From contig JAPYMA010000052.1 of NCBI GenBank assembly GCA_035041965.1, positions 1 to 64,000 of the forward strand: 64,000 bases of DNA, written 5' to 3'. Shown here piece after piece: positions 35,505-50,300 of the stretch. Under the pieces are notes generated by a model. It did no database searches and was not told where the DNA came from. It saw only the letters and a list, made by a program, of their open reading frames with translations. A program made the translations under genes and the position numbers. Source of the DNA: Anisakis pegreffii. Lineage: Eukaryota; Nematoda; Chromadorea; Rhabditida; Anisakidae. The stretch's first letter is position 1. Each line of letters begins with the position of its first letter.

Positions 35505-36731
35505 ATGACTCGAAGTGATGTGAAGAAGCGACTCGTAAAGAAAGCGAGTAAAATGCCGAATCCAATTGAGAGCCTTAAATGTGAATATCCCACTGAAACA
35601 CTATCAGGGTACTTCAAATTATTTGCTTGCACATAATCAGTCACTTTCTTCAATTGTCAAGTCAAAACCCAATTGCATTCATTTTCCGAACATTGTTTCT
35701 CGTTTTTCCAAGAAAGATTATGTCATTATAATATATTGGAAATTTCAAGCTTGAGTTTGGAATTTTAAGATTTTTCCACTTTGCAGCGAGCCGTTATCGT
35801 TTTCATTTATGTGGGGAACACATTTGGATGAGAAACTTTTCGAGTGGATTTTCAATTTGTTTGCGGTGAATATGCGTGCGTTTTATGAGCTCTCACAATG
35901 GGGCTATGATGAGCAGAGCAAAAAGCAGGAACTCTCATCGACAACGTCGAGGTTTAACTTTGTTTTGCATGCAGTTTTGAAGAATCTATCATTCATTATT
36001 AAAGTCGCATACTTTTTTAATCGTTAGAGTCTGTGAAGAAAGAGTGAACTTCAAATGCAATCGTTCTATTTTTCTCAAAGGATTTGTTGTTGTTTTTTTT
36101 CATTTATTCTTCATCTCAGATACATCATTGCAAAGAACGCTCATAATACACCAATAGGTTATTGCCATTATCGCTTCGATATGGATCACGATTCAGCTGT
36201 TGTTTATTGGTAATTTGCCGTTTAATTCTTCATCGATTCACTTGAAATTATTTCTGATTTGTTACGATATCTCTGTTTCATATAGTGTTATTGTTGTGTA
36301 AGCGTAAAATTGTGGAGCGAATTCTTTAATCTTGTTCAAATTTTAGTTTTGAAATTCAAGTGGAAGAGAAATATCAGTCGCAGGGAATCGGGTCAATAAT
36401 GATCTCAATGCTGGAATCTCTAGGCAGAAAGTAAGTAGATTAGTGTGCTTGTATCGAGTCGAATTTGGTATTTATTCGAACTTTTTGATTAGATATGGAT
36501 GATCTGCGTACTAAAATGATAGAATGATTTTGTACTGCTGAAAATTGTCGTAATTGACATTTATTCAGAACTTCAATGGACAAAGTGATGGCAACAGTTT
36601 TTGCGTTCAATCATAAGTCGCTCGGTTTCTTTCATAAGGTCGGTTTCACGAGCGATCCGACATGCCCGACTGCCGAGGATCAACTGGACTATTTGATTCT
36701 ATCAAAGCCGTGTACTGTTGATACTTTATAA
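35505..36731 (+). CDS. naa40: NAA40 (NatD), histone H4/H2A N-terminal acetyltransferase
   Basis: Five exons (35505-35608, 35787-35951, 36120-36209, 36347-36430, 36569-36731), all junctions in phase 2, encode 201 residues. The protein lines up with vertebrate NAA40 along its length: a basic N-terminus (MTRSDVKKRLVKKASK), the helix FNLFAVNMRAFYELSQWGY (57-75), the beta strands GYCHYRFDMD and CFEIQVEEKYQ, the acetyl-CoA loop Q130-S-Q-G133-I-G135, and VFAFNHKSLGFFHKVGF (158-174). NatD uses acetyl-CoA to acetylate the N-terminal serine of histones H4 and H2A. Human NAA40 is somewhat longer (237) owing to a Cys/His-rich tail absent here. The ATG used is the first after the acceptor and gives the conserved lysine-rich start. 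Confidence 0.92.
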
Positions 36732-38300
36732 ATTTGTACTCCATTTTACGCATTTCATTTGGCAAATGTTTTGATACTGCCTTATCATTTGATATGTTCG
36801 TGTTGTTTATATGTTTATATTGGACGGAATGAGGGTAATGATTATGTTGATATCAACGATCATGTACAGATATGGTCACGTTCGCATGTTTTCTTATTTG
36901 TTGTATTCATGAAACTCAGTGGTATTCTGAATGTACTAATCTGCTCGCGATTACTCGAATACTCGATGTACACAAGTGTTTTGAACTGGTGTTTATTTCG
37001 TAAAATGATACCAAAATGGATGATGTGTTGTGTTGTGAACGAACGTTTCATTGACCAAACAACTTAACGTAATGTTTTTCGTCGTTAATTGTGAATGTTT
37101 TCGAAATGAAATTTGTGTGACGTTCTTTTGCAACGAAAACTTCTTCAGTAAATTATGATAAGTTGACTTTTATTGTTACATGTTAACAATATTCACTATC
37201 ATATACACACACACACAAACGCATATAACACATTCAATTTGATTCTCAAAAAAACAGAAACACTTTCTTAAATCTCAATTCACTAATGGCATTTGTGATG
37301 AAAAATGACCGCAACGACAAGAAAGCAATAGAAACAAAATCTCACTGAGCATTAGTTCAACGTGAATAATTAATAACAAAAAATCAATTGTATGGGCAAA
37401 GAATGAAATACCACTGAAAGATTTTTCTTGTGAAAACTCATTTTTGCAGCGATCGTTACTGAATATCTCAATCGAAGAAATTAGAGGAATGGCAAATTTA
37501 ATCCTCAATTTCAGTATCATTTTTATCATTGTGGTTGTTAACATCGTTTTCGTTGGTATTGAAATGACCCAATTTCAATTTAGGTTTAGTTTAATGATAA
37601 TGTCGGATAAATTAAAAAGAGTTTATGTGTCACCATGTTATTCTGACAAACCATTTAACATTACCTCTCTAAACCTGTCATCAAAATTTGTGTAATTTCT
37701 ATGAATTGACTTGGAAACAAGCAACCTAATGGAAATCTCATAGTACTCACAAAGCAATGGTATTTCATCATGATACACAGAATGATACATAATAACAAGA
37801 ACTATAAACGATCATTTGCAAGATTAATAAAGAGAACTAAATGCAGAAGTAGGTATATGATGCGGAAGGAACTTATTATTAAGAAGTCATGAGTGAAGGT
37901 CATCACATCAATCATCATCGTCAAAAAACACGTAAACAGAAAATGCAACGAAACTTTTTAGAAAAAATTTCTCAGGTGACGAATATTATCGGGATACAAA
38001 AGGGTGACGGGAGAGCACGTAAACAGGAGAGCGCTGCAGATAATTTCAGAAACCCGCTCAAAGCAAGACTGATCTCTGACAAGATCAGACCGAGAAAACT
38101 GAACAACAATCGAACAAAAGAAAAATGTGCCATCCATCGATCGAATTGGAACAGTCGAATGTCATCAACTGCATCACAGCAAAAACCCACAAAGGAACAC
38201 AAAAACAAATGAATGTCAAATATCATCAGTTCAAAGCAAATCAAATTAAAACATCATTTATCATTATTAACACATTATGAACACATCTCAAAACAATCAA
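36732..38300. other. convergent spacer between NAA40 and the minus-strand gene
   Basis: A short AC repeat lies at about 37205-37217. A plus-strand open frame at 37889-38212 (107 codons, Arg/Lys/Asn-rich) has no splice context or recognisable domain and is not called. Its antisense is hydrophobic and could in principle be an alternative last exon of the minus-strand gene, without evidence. Confidence 0.4.
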
Positions 38301-41300
38301 TCACCTTTTCTTACCGGTGAATAAATACTTCAATTGTGGAGGTAATGTCGGTATAAGATTCTCTGGAGGACTGTAGTTCTTCGCAATCTTAACGAACTGA
38401 AATTTGCACTTAGCATTACTAAATGACAATTACTCATCTATGTGTGATGGAATAATGCAATTGGGGAAAAAAAGCAAAATAAGTGTATTTTAGTTGAAAA
38501 ACATTGTAGATTTTTCAGTTCCTGTTGGATCAATTGAGTGAATGGATTGAATTGAATTCATCCGTTTGATTCATTTGTTGAATTTACCTGTTCTTTGATT
38601 GCGTCTAAAGCACCGCCTGTATTGGCCCATCGTTGTAATCGTTGCAAGTTATCAATACCAATCGCACGATCTACGTGTCCCAGCAACTTCGCTTGACTGT
38701 CCAATTTTTCACTACCTAGCGCTACCTTAAAACAGCACATTTCACACTCCTACAAATGCTAATTTCCAAGCATCGTTTTATTTTTTTGCCGTGCACAAAT
38801 ACGACATTGAATAAGTGCATACGGCCGTTCAATAGATATTCAATTCATCACATCAGCCAATTTACCCTCAGTCATATTCACCTATAAAATCGATCACGAG
38901 AAAACCTTTTAGAGCGAGCGATTCTTTTAATTCTGCATTATGAATTTTATGCTTCCATAATTGCTTTCATTAAGGTTTATACGCACAGATAGAAATTGCA
39001 CTAATCTTCTGAATATTCAGTGCAAATAATCCAACGCACTGTGACTAATGTTCAATTATATTCATTGTCAGACAATTCAAAAGTCGAAATCAAAATTTCA
39101 AAATGAAAATAAACGATCGAGCTGATCGTGAGTGAAGTTCACCTCGAGGATATCGATAGCAGCTGATTCGAGTGGCGTTCCTTGCTCAAAATGATTAATC
39201 GCTTGATTGAAACCTATGTCGGCTTTGCTCAACATACTCAGTAACGCTGATGGCTTCACCTGAAAATCGAAACCGTCACTTACATCGAAAGAAAATCGAA
39301 AACAATGAACTCCACCTATAATAATCTGTTGTAAAATTTCAAATATCATTGTGCTGAAGTAAATTGTCAAAAAATTGTAAAAATAGCAGCTGTTCATGCG
39401 GAGGTTTGTGCTTACAAGCAACTGTTTTAAACAACTGCGCTTGCGCGAATTCGTACCGTTGTCGGTGGATTCTTTAGATGATCAGGATCGAGTCTGTACG
39501 GTGATAATCCGGCCGCATCTCCACCAAGACCTATAGCCGGAACTGGTGGCGGTACAGCAGCACCCGGGAACAACGGTGGACCGAATCCATCACCGGTCGG
39601 TCCGTTGCGATTCGGCGTGAGCGCAGATTCACCGGTGAACATCGATTCATCAACATCTGAACGATCACTTTCTTAATCATCGAGGAAACAGTCAACATCA
39701 AAGTCAGAACAACTTCCTTCTCAACAACTTGAATTTGATAGCCACCTGATCGAAACTCTCTCATTGAGCTCATGGACAAAGTACCACCAAAAACAACTTA
39801 CTTCCTGAGGATCCGCCCGGAATTAGGCCAGAACCACCGCTGCCGGAACCGAATAGATCCGGTGACGAGCCATGTGACGAACTTCCGAAACCACCTTCAA
39901 AATCGACCGGTGGTGCAACGGCTCGTAGACCAGAATTTTGTGGTATCACCAACACCTCTTCCTTGGGTGGTGGCGGAGGAAGTGGAGGAAATATGACATC
40001 CGTCGTGGTTGCTGTAAGTGTTGTAGTTGTGGGTGGCTGAGTGGTCGTTGACTCCATTGTGATGGCGCTTAAAAGTATGCGATAAATTGAGTAATTTTCA
40101 TAGAAATGAACTTAGCTGGTAATCTGCGAAAAAACATGGTAGAAATGCGCAGTTATTGCGACTGAATTAAATTCTCGGTTAATATCGCCTTACAACTACA
40201 ATCAAAGACAATGAGCATTCGTCGTAGTGTGAATAAGTTTCATGCAATTAATGCTTAAGCTGTAAGATTGCTGAAGATATTGCAATTGATTGAAATTTCA
40301 GTTATTTTGTTAAGTCGAGTTCATTTCAAGTAAGAAGTCAAAATCTGATTTGATCAGCTTGTTAGGATATCAACGATTATGATCTTAATGATGAGAACAG
40401 CGGAATATATTATTTCTGATGTGAGATAGCGGTCATCTCTTCTGAATATTTCAGTATTTATTCCGCAACATTCCTCATCTTCGTATCCATTTCAAACTCC
40501 CCAATTGTTCATTCAGTATCTGCGTGTTGGGAATGCAAAACTTACGCAGTCATATCGGGAGTCGGCGGTAGAATTTGTGGTGGAAGTTCAGTGGCAATAT
40601 TGACACCAGTTCCAGCCAGACCGAACGTTCCGCCTGAGCTAAAATCGACCGGTGGTTTTCCGAAACCTCCTGCGCCGAAACCGCCGCCAAACCCTAGGGC
40701 ATTATCGCCGCCACCCACACCACTCTCAAATTCTTGGATGCCACTTCCGATCGCAACACTGTTCTCACTTTCGTGTGAAGGCTCTGAAAAGAATGGCAGT
40801 GTTAAACAAACAGTTCTATTCTGTGGAAATAATTGACATGTAACTTCGAATTCAATATTAGATTACTTCATTTTTGTTTTTAAATTAGCGATGAATATCA
40901 ATAAATGAAAATTATTCCATGTTTATCATATTCATCAAATTTTGGCAAAAATCAATCCATAGACCATTTTCAGGAACATCTTGTTATAGCATCTTTAAGG
41001 CATTTACTCTGAACAGTCACACCCTCATTGTGTTCTTAGATTGAGTTAAAAATTCAGTTGTAATCGCCGTTGTACTCATCAATGCTTTTTGCCGTTTTAA
41101 CAAAGTCGGAATTCCATTTAAAACCCTTTTTCAAAGAGTTGAGGTGTTCACTCAAACATGTATTTTTTCTTTTCTTAAACCAGAAGATATGTTCTACAAA
41201 ATCGACATATGATCAACCAAATTGTTGAGAAAATCAAAGGGTATGGGTGGCATGAAAATAGCATGTCACAGCAGTGCTCACGCTTATTATTAGCGCGATC

Positions 41301-44300
41301 TGGGATTTTAAGCTAGGGATTTTATATGAAGCTAGGTTCCGTGAGATCTTAGCAGATCATATCTTTTGATTTCAGAAAAAAATTATTTGGTGACGCGGCA
41401 ATCTTTCAACCTCTCAAGATATACGTGTAGTTTCACAAGGAATTTTCATTTTGATTTATGTTTTGCAACTTATTTCAAGGCAATCTTTATCGTAAGGCCG
41501 AGATGAAACCAGTTTTTCGTTCAGAGTGAATTATGGTGCAATGATGTAAATGAGATGCAAACCACTAGAAACAATTAGATATTCTACGACAATATTAATT
41601 GTTTTCAGTGACTTATCTAATTTCATCGATATTACTTTCTTTGATAATCTTCGAATCCACGAAAACAGTTATGAAGAAAGAAATTGCCTAATTTGTCATT
41701 GTAACGGAGAATTACGCTTGGAAGAAACTGCGCAATTTCGCTGGAATCAATTACAGCAACGACTAATGAAGGTACTAATGAAGGTTTCCAGTGAAATTAG
41801 TTCATTCACTCTAATATGCAATTGTCTTATCCAATTCATTTCAAAGTGGCGTTTTGACGATATTTGAAACTTTGACGATATTTGAAGCAATAAGCATTTG
41901 AGACATTTTTGCCGGTCGTCTTTAGAAGCACGAATTGTCAAATGTGCTATTCATACAAGCTGCATGCTGGGGAATAAAGGGTATCAGACAAGAATTTGAG
42001 TGAAAATTTACGCGATCGACGACTCGCAAAGGGTTCGCGATGAATTGACGGAAGACGATCGCTGAACGACTCGGATCCGAACGGTGTTAGCAATGGTAAA
42101 GATAATGGACGGTTAGATGATGAGGTTCGATTACCTCGAATTTGAGGTTTTTCACCTGAAAAACAACAACGACTTAATTTCTATAGTGTTGATCAAATGA
42201 AACAGCAGAGTGCATCGAAAATGTCGATAGATGTTCACAACCAGAGCAGAGCACAATAAGGCTTCGTGAATTCCATTGCTCAACTGAAAGTGTACTGATC
42301 GAAAGTGTACATTTACCTGGTCGGCGAATCCTCAGTCTCGGTCGTGGTCGTAATTTTTGTGTGAATTTGTACTTTTTCACTGGAGCAATCGTACGAAAGT
42401 GGTAATCCTCAGGTGTTGTCTCAGTGACCGGATTCTCGGTTTCTTCAGCGGAAATCGGCGTAGTTTCCGATGCTTCCGCATCTTCTGTTGAGGAAGGTTC
42501 AGGTTGTTGGATCGTAATTGGTGGAAGTATTTCAGCCTCTGGTACGATAGGAACGGTAGTAGAAGCTGGCATTTCAGTGGTAGTTTCTAGCGTAGTAGTA
42601 ATCTTTGCAGTGCTTGTAGTCTCGTTTCTCAGTATTTCTTTTCCAATCGACTTCACCAAATTCACTGAAAACAACAACTCGTTTCAGTTTAAAATCAGAA
42701 TTTCAGATAAAAGATGGTGAAAATTCTCCCCGTTCAGTTCGTTGTTAGCAAATGACTGAGACGAAAGAATTAAATTTTTTGAAATCAGTTCAATCGAACT
42801 GCCAACCAAACGAAACTAAACTGAGATCAGCAATAGCACGCTATTGCCCAACTCTGAAACTATATGCAGGCGTTCTGAATTGGAAAAGTGAAGCTATTGA
42901 TAGAATACAGGCAAAAACTTTGAATGCAACACTTCAAAAGTTTGTTTTATGATTCAAAAATGCTGATGACACTTCAAGCACAGCGCATTTGTCACCACAT
43001 CGATTGCGCGATGGGCAATCGCACAACTTGAGAGTGCCTTTCGAGAGTTGATCTCACCGAATTCTAAGGCTTCCTGTTTTCTGGATTGCTCCTCTTCGTT
43101 CTCGTTGGTGCTCGCTAGGATAGGACCACTCAAATGATGCGATGATCCTTTTGGAATGTGTGATTTTGAGGACAATTGCCTCAAACGTTCACGTATAATC
43201 TTTCGTACAGACTCCGATACCAAATCCACTTTATTGTCGCCTTCAGTTTCAGTTGTTTGTTTCTGTTTTCGCTCTTTCATATACTGCTGCCGTAGTTGCT
43301 GTCGTCGTCTATAGGCAAAATTCAACTTCTTTATTCGTGGTCCAAGTTTGTGCCATCGAGCCTTCAAAAAGCAATATGGTTGAATGATATCACTAAGGGT
43401 GAATTTTGACAATGAATGCAATTGGCCGCAATCCGATCATTTAAGCAATCGCCTACGAATCAAGCCGGACAATTGGAATCGTAGTTGATACGGTTGAATT
43501 TGATTGAATTCAACATATCGAATGCATGAGTATATCATGAAAATTTTGTGCAAAAGGGAAGAATTCGATTTTTTGAATTCTAACAATAAGATTAAATTGT
43601 GCATCCATCCTAACATTTAGAATCATGCATCTTTCAATTCGAGCATTTCATCAGGTCAATTCATAACATTGAATCGCGAACCTGTAACCTTGCTCTTCGC
43701 TTGGCCGCTTCCTCCTCAATAGTCATCTCTCCTCTGTTCTTATGGCCGTCATGATTAAGAGTTTCGGTTCTAACACCTGCTTGAGTGAATCGAGACGAGT
43801 GTTCGTGATGTCCTTGATGCTTTGATGAGGCCCTTAATGGTTTCACCCGAACAGGCATGTGATGCGACTCTGATGGTTCAGTGATGAATGGCACTGGTGA
43901 TAAACCTGGCGTTACAACGTGAGGAATTCGATGTGATATTGATGACTGAAATGGTAAATGCATAACTAACAGCAATGAAAATCAAATAATCATCAATTAC
44001 GAACTTAAATAATTAAGAGTTGTTTGGAAACAATTTTTTTGCTTTATCGATATTTTTAGCGGCATTCTGTGGTCCCGTTCCCTAATCGCTCACAAAACTT
44101 CACCAGAACAATTGGTGTTCCTCGTTTTGATCAATAAGTGGATCAAAACGAACTCAGCTGCAACTATAACATTCTAAAGTGGACAGCAATGCCTCTAACC
44201 TAACCTGCAACGTTTCGTCATCCTTCGAATGAGTCGAATGATGGTGATGGTGATGCCTCGATGATAAAGTATCGAGGTTTGAAAGTTTATCTGCCAATGT

Positions 44301-47300
44301 GCTTAGCAGATGACGCCGAAAGCTTCCACTTGCAACAGTGTTGAGTGTTGGATGATTTGGAGTGTATAAATTCTTCCTGGAATGTCTCATGCATGATTTC
44401 CGGCATTTGTTATCGTTGCACACTACTGCTGTTGGTTACATCAGTATCTTTATCGCATTAATTTTGGTTATTTCTACTACAATTAGTGAAGTGACTGCTT
44501 GTATTAGTTCACATTTCCTTAATTCTAATTTTACCACAGTTAGGACAGTTTTCATCGAATCATCGCAAAATTAATGCCACTACTATCAACTGAAGCATCT
44601 ACTTACTGAAGTTCTGATTTAGCGATACTAGTGGCATCATTGCTAGCTGATAGCAGCAGTGCACTGATAAGACTAATGCTATTGTCGTGATCGTTATGGT
44701 ATCAGCAGGCCCAGCTTTGTTGCCTTATCATTATCAGTGATAAGGCTGCTGTCGTTATGACTTTTATTGCAGCATTGTTATCGTTCGAACATGATTTATT
44801 GAGCTGAACTTTTGATCTCAGAAGCAATTTGAGCTCCAGCTATTCAGTTCAAAGTTAGAGCTAATGTGCACCTGTGAGGATGAAACGACTCAGGATTACT
44901 ATCAGTCGACGTGGTTGCAGGATCAAAATACGGTTTTGCAATCGGTAGTTTTGTTCGTTGCAGCGGTCGAATTCCACTCAAATGCTTCCTCGGAGGTAAC
45001 GATGTTTCATCTTCATAAAACGAAGATTGCTGAAACATTAAATTCATCAACTGAGATTCATTCAAATCCTCTCAATGTCTGTTACTTAATTCAGCGATTA
45101 TCTCCTTCAGGAATTTCATCATTCATTTACATATTAAAATTGGATTTGTTTCGTTTAAGATTGATTCGGTGATGTATTAATATGGAACTAATCCTTTACG
45201 ATGTTCATTAATAACGACCGATTATGAATAAAGTTTCTAGAACTATCGCATCTAGTCAAAGAGTGCGCCAAGATCTCAAAGTCTTGATGTTTTTCAGTTG
45301 ATCAAGTAAGATTCAAAAGATATTTATCGTGACACTGACTGACACGAGCGATTTTGCTTTCTTGAGGAGATATAGCTATTTTTCTAAAGGTATCTATCTC
45401 AATTAACGCAGAGGCGTTCATTCACATTCACATTTGATCACTATAGATCAATAGATATTACACATTACTATAGAAATATAGGTTTGATATATTCAAGCCT
45501 CACTGTTGTGCAACAACTGACTGCCTTATCAGCAAAACTTCTCTGGAGGAAGGGAATGGAACTCTACCAAACGGTCACATAAGGATACGGGCACAAGGAC
45601 TTATGGATTTATTGCGTATCCAAATTCTGATCTAATCCGTTTGATTCGGTGATGTATTAATATGTAACTGTTTCAGGTGTTCGGCTCAAACAAATTCCAT
45701 TTAGGTGCCGCTCAACCGCCTGATAGTAATTTATCGTTAAATCTTCTGTTTAATTCTACTGAGTGGTGCATTCCATTGCATGGCATTATTCAGTATGCCA
45801 AATCTATTCAAGTATTATAAACCAATACACTGCGGGCAACGAATATGAATGTGACGCGCAGTGACAAAGCTAAACTTTTATCTTCAATTGTATGACAGCG
45901 CTCTGTTTCCAATCTTCTCCGACAGATTATTATGAACAACGATAAATAGGAGCAAAAAATATAGCGGTGAAAGGTTTTGAGATTTCGGATTTGGGTGCAT
46001 TCCTTGATCGGTAGTATTGTTCCGAAAGAGTCTTATGATTTGTTATTGTTATCATTGAAAAGGATCAGTTACGAATTAATGGAGATATTCATCTTAATTA
46101 TATTGTACGATTGTAATGAATAAATGTTTATGTGTGAGTTTGTGAATCGGAAATTACACTCATTCAATGGTCATATTTAAAATCCATTGAAGACATATAA
46201 CAAGGAGAAACGGTTTCGGAAATTAGGTGAACAATTGAGTGGATGTGATGATGCGAGATGATTCTATAAGACATCAACAATATTCTTAACCGTTAAATTT
46301 CAAGATCATCTCTTTCTTTTATTGTTTCCGAACCTTACACGTCAATGCGCAAACATCTATGAAGAATATCTTTATGTTGATCTAAACATACCACACACTA
46401 ATGTCATGTCATCTTGTCATATCGCCGCTTCAGCATTACGCATCACACTAGCAAAATTCCGTTTTGTTCCGTTTGAATGAAAGACTGGAAATGAAGTGAG
46501 CAGCAAAAAATGATCAACTAATCCTTCAAAACTGATCATTCGAAGAAATTTGCGCAAAAAACTATGGAGTTTAAAGATAGGAATGTCTTGTTGTGGTCGA
46601 ATGGAGTGTAACATGTAAGAAGAAGACACTAATTTGAAAAGCTCAAGTGACTGCATGATACATTACATAAAAAACTTGATGCATTGCATGAAACAAGTAT
46701 GAGTATGACTGCATAAACTTTAGTATGAATTCAAGTTTGCTTATTTTTGACCCTTCGTGTATGTGTTTCCATGGAAACGTCGGTGAACCATCAAAAGTTT
46801 CTGATGGTCCGCATTGAGAAGTGATTTTAAAATCCGAACAATGATGTAGTCATACAAGTGATTTATCGTAAAGATAACTGGCGTACAAACTTTTCATTCA
46901 GACAACGAAATCCCGCCCGAACATACCTCCATTTGGTCATTAATCAGTGTTATGGATCTTTTTTATGATTCGTTTAACTGTCCCTCGCAATGAGTTCTTT
47001 CGATTCGCACAGAAACTCGATTTTACAAGTGAAAGTTCTTGTGGGAACTCGTAATCGGAGCCTTGGTTCACATATTGGGTCGAGAAGAAAGAACAGGGAA
47101 TTTAGAGAATATCACTTGACTCAGAGAATATCACTTGTGTCAACTGATTCAGAGAAAGCAACGCAGTATTCAGCAAGTGGAGGCAATGAGGTTTCAAAAA
47201 GTACCGAAAAGTCAATGCAATGATGAAAGTTGCATGCTTTCATAATTTAACTTCAGTTACATAGCCTACGATAAATCATTGAAGTAATAATGTCTGATTC

Positions 47301-50300
47301 TAGTCTTAACATTGTGAAGTAGTTTTCATTTGAAATTCATTCACCATGCTATCATTTGTTTAATTATTTGATGAATTCATTGTCAGGAAAGTGACCGTTC
47401 AAGATACGATTTTCAGCAGGTTTCCATAATTCTGCATTATCTTTGCTATTTTCAAGTTTTTCTCTGTGAATTTTTTCATCTATAATAATATTCTCGTAAG
47501 CGTTCCATCAGTATCGTAATATTACAATTTGAGTGTTCATAAATGTTTCATCATAAGTGCATCATAAGAACACTCTTCTCAATTAAATCAATCGATGTTT
47601 CCGACGAGTGTATTCCAGACAGGATTCAATAATCACCCATGAGTGATTATAGGAGACGGATGTTGCAAAATAGTGATTGCAAGAAATCGAACTTGACACA
47701 ATTTTTTCCAGTCTTTCATGCGAATCTTATTATTGGCAATGAATTTTTTTCGGATCGTGAGACAATCTGAGCACTTCATAATATTATTTTTAACTTTCCA
47801 TCTTGCTATCAGTCAGTCTGAATGCGTCGATCATTCATCACCTTTTTTGCTGTGAACTGTTCTCGAGTCACGCGCACAGGTCAATGTTTTGCAATGCAAA
47901 GCACACTATCTGTCAGCAAATCAATCGCACTATCAAAATTATGATGCATATCTTAGCGAAAACTTAGCAAAAGAATCTTCATCAGAAGATATGCTTACAT
48001 TTTTTGATAGATTCACGATTGCTCATCTTTGGTACTGAACAAGAATAGTACTAGTCCTTTATGGACTCGTAACAACAATAAGAATGTACGGCCGGTGGTA
48101 ATCGAGAAGATCTGGAGGTATAATAGATACTAGCAACAAAACGAGATCGAGTGATCTCCTTCACAGAATGCTCCACAAAGTCGACTTCATCTTCATTGTA
48201 AAATGATTTGTTGTCTAAAGGAAAAATTCTGCAAAGAAGTCATGTTTTCAGGAAGTCATAGCAGATGCTTGCAATTATTTTTGGACGGAACTAAAATTTG
48301 CCTATGTTTAGTTTGAAAATTTGGATTTGAATATTCAGAATTAAAATACCTTTCTGAATTATTCAGAAAGGTATTTTAATCTGATCGTGAGTTTTCGGCA
48401 CCTTTCTGAACAATTCAAAATGAGTTCACAATAGATGAAGATTTCATATTCATTGGTGTGAATGTGACATTTTGCGTGTGTTGACAGTTGAATGGGGGAC
48501 GCAATTTCGTTGATAGTCGGATTATGAAAATTGGATTGCATGAAAAATTGTTTGGCAGAAACCAATTCGACGAACGTTTCGCCGTATCATAATAATAATA
48601 ATAATAATTTCGACACTTTTATTAAGTTGAAATAAATTTCGATATTTATTGCATGAACGCGGCGGCACACAACGTGAGTCATGTCATGTAACAGAGAAAT
48701 TGAATTCATTGAGTGAACGCTGAAAAACAGTCAAATGTTAATCACATTAGAGTCATTTCAATTATTCAATTTACGGATTTACGAATGAATTGGCCAGTAT
48801 TTGTAGGAAAACAAATTCAATTTGCTAGTCTATTAAAATCCAAAATAACCAGCAATGCATGGAACATATGAAAAAGTTCATTCGTTTTTAATCGTATTCG
48901 TTTGATGGGTTTCCAGTTCAAGTAACGTTACTTTATCTCGCACCGAATCGTTTCTGGTCATTTCACTTATCCCATTTGCAGATTGTTTTGAATTGCTCAC
49001 AGTCAGCTGTTACCCGCTAGGAAAGAAGAAACAAAGAATACTTGGCCTCTCACCGAGGTCCGCTCAGCATGACTCTTATAAAGTCGATTTTGAGAAACAC
49101 AAAGAAAATAACGCCAAGTGTTGTATACCAAATTTGGACTAACTGTCAGCTATTCATCATTTGACAGTAAATTATCAAATCATATCATAGCAGAACTTCA
49201 GTGCTTAACAGACAAGGATACTGACGAGGTACAGTTACCATCAGCGATATTATACGTTTCAAAAGCATCCGTTTCAAAAACAAATGCAGAAATTTATGAT
49301 AGTTTGCGTGGTTGGTAAACGTGTGACTGCTGTTCATTTTACTCCAATATTTGCAACTGAATGTATTACTTTTTACGACAGAATCTGAGGAATGTTCTCT
49401 GTTGGAACGTGAATTGGTTACTGAAATATCCGTGAAAAACTGGTATCCCTCAAGGAGAACTTCAATTATGAGTTATAAAAACGAAAGGATTCAATTGAGC
49501 CGCATCGTTCAAATCCAAAAACGAGTGAATAGACGAGAAATCACGATGAATAGTTTGGAAAATAAACGTGAATGGAACGGAAATTGACGATGAAAACTGA
49601 CTCTAATGTGAATTTGATACTCATCTCAAAAGAAAAGAGCAATTTCATTCGAAGAGAAATGTTTATTTGATAAATTTCCGCATACGTTTCAACATCCTCA
49701 ACGAGGAATATCTTATACGGTTCACGAATTATGCAATAAAAAATTCCGTTCAGACATTTCTTTGGTTGGTGAATGAATAGAGGTTCGTTCAATAGACGTG
49801 TTCAAATGAAATTTTTATGATGGCACGTTGAAATTAGAAATTTATTTTTGGAACACCGAATGCAATTCAGATCACATTTGGCGTCAAATGATCAATTCGC
49901 AAAAAAATCTGACGATGAGTCTGCAATTTTTTGGATATTTCAAATTAATCAACTAGTTTCAATAGTGATTAACTGATCGGCCATTATATCTAGGCGTTGG
50001 TCGATATCCGTATTGATCAGCTACAGCAACAGTCACAATAACAGTAATGATATTAATAGTAATTTCAAAAAATAATAGTAACAATAATACTAGTGAATTA
50101 ATGACAATGACGAAAGTAACAGTAATGAATATCAAAAACGAAGAAAACAATTGTTTTTATGTTGAAACAAGTGGTGAATCTAGATCGTATAGATTGTTGC
50201 GTGCGATATAAATGGTGCGGACAAAATCTGAATGAGTTTGACAAACAAGAAACTTAAACAAATATTACACGGTAGAAAACAAAAACTATAATCGTTCGTT

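Noticed and set aside
37889..38212. 107-codon basic open frame between convergent genes
   Set aside because: Isolated, low-complexity, no homology recognised and no splice or poly(A) context.
44840..45180. Plus-strand frame opposite exon 2 of the secreted-protein gene
   Set aside because: It is antisense to an exon whose splice phases fit on both sides.
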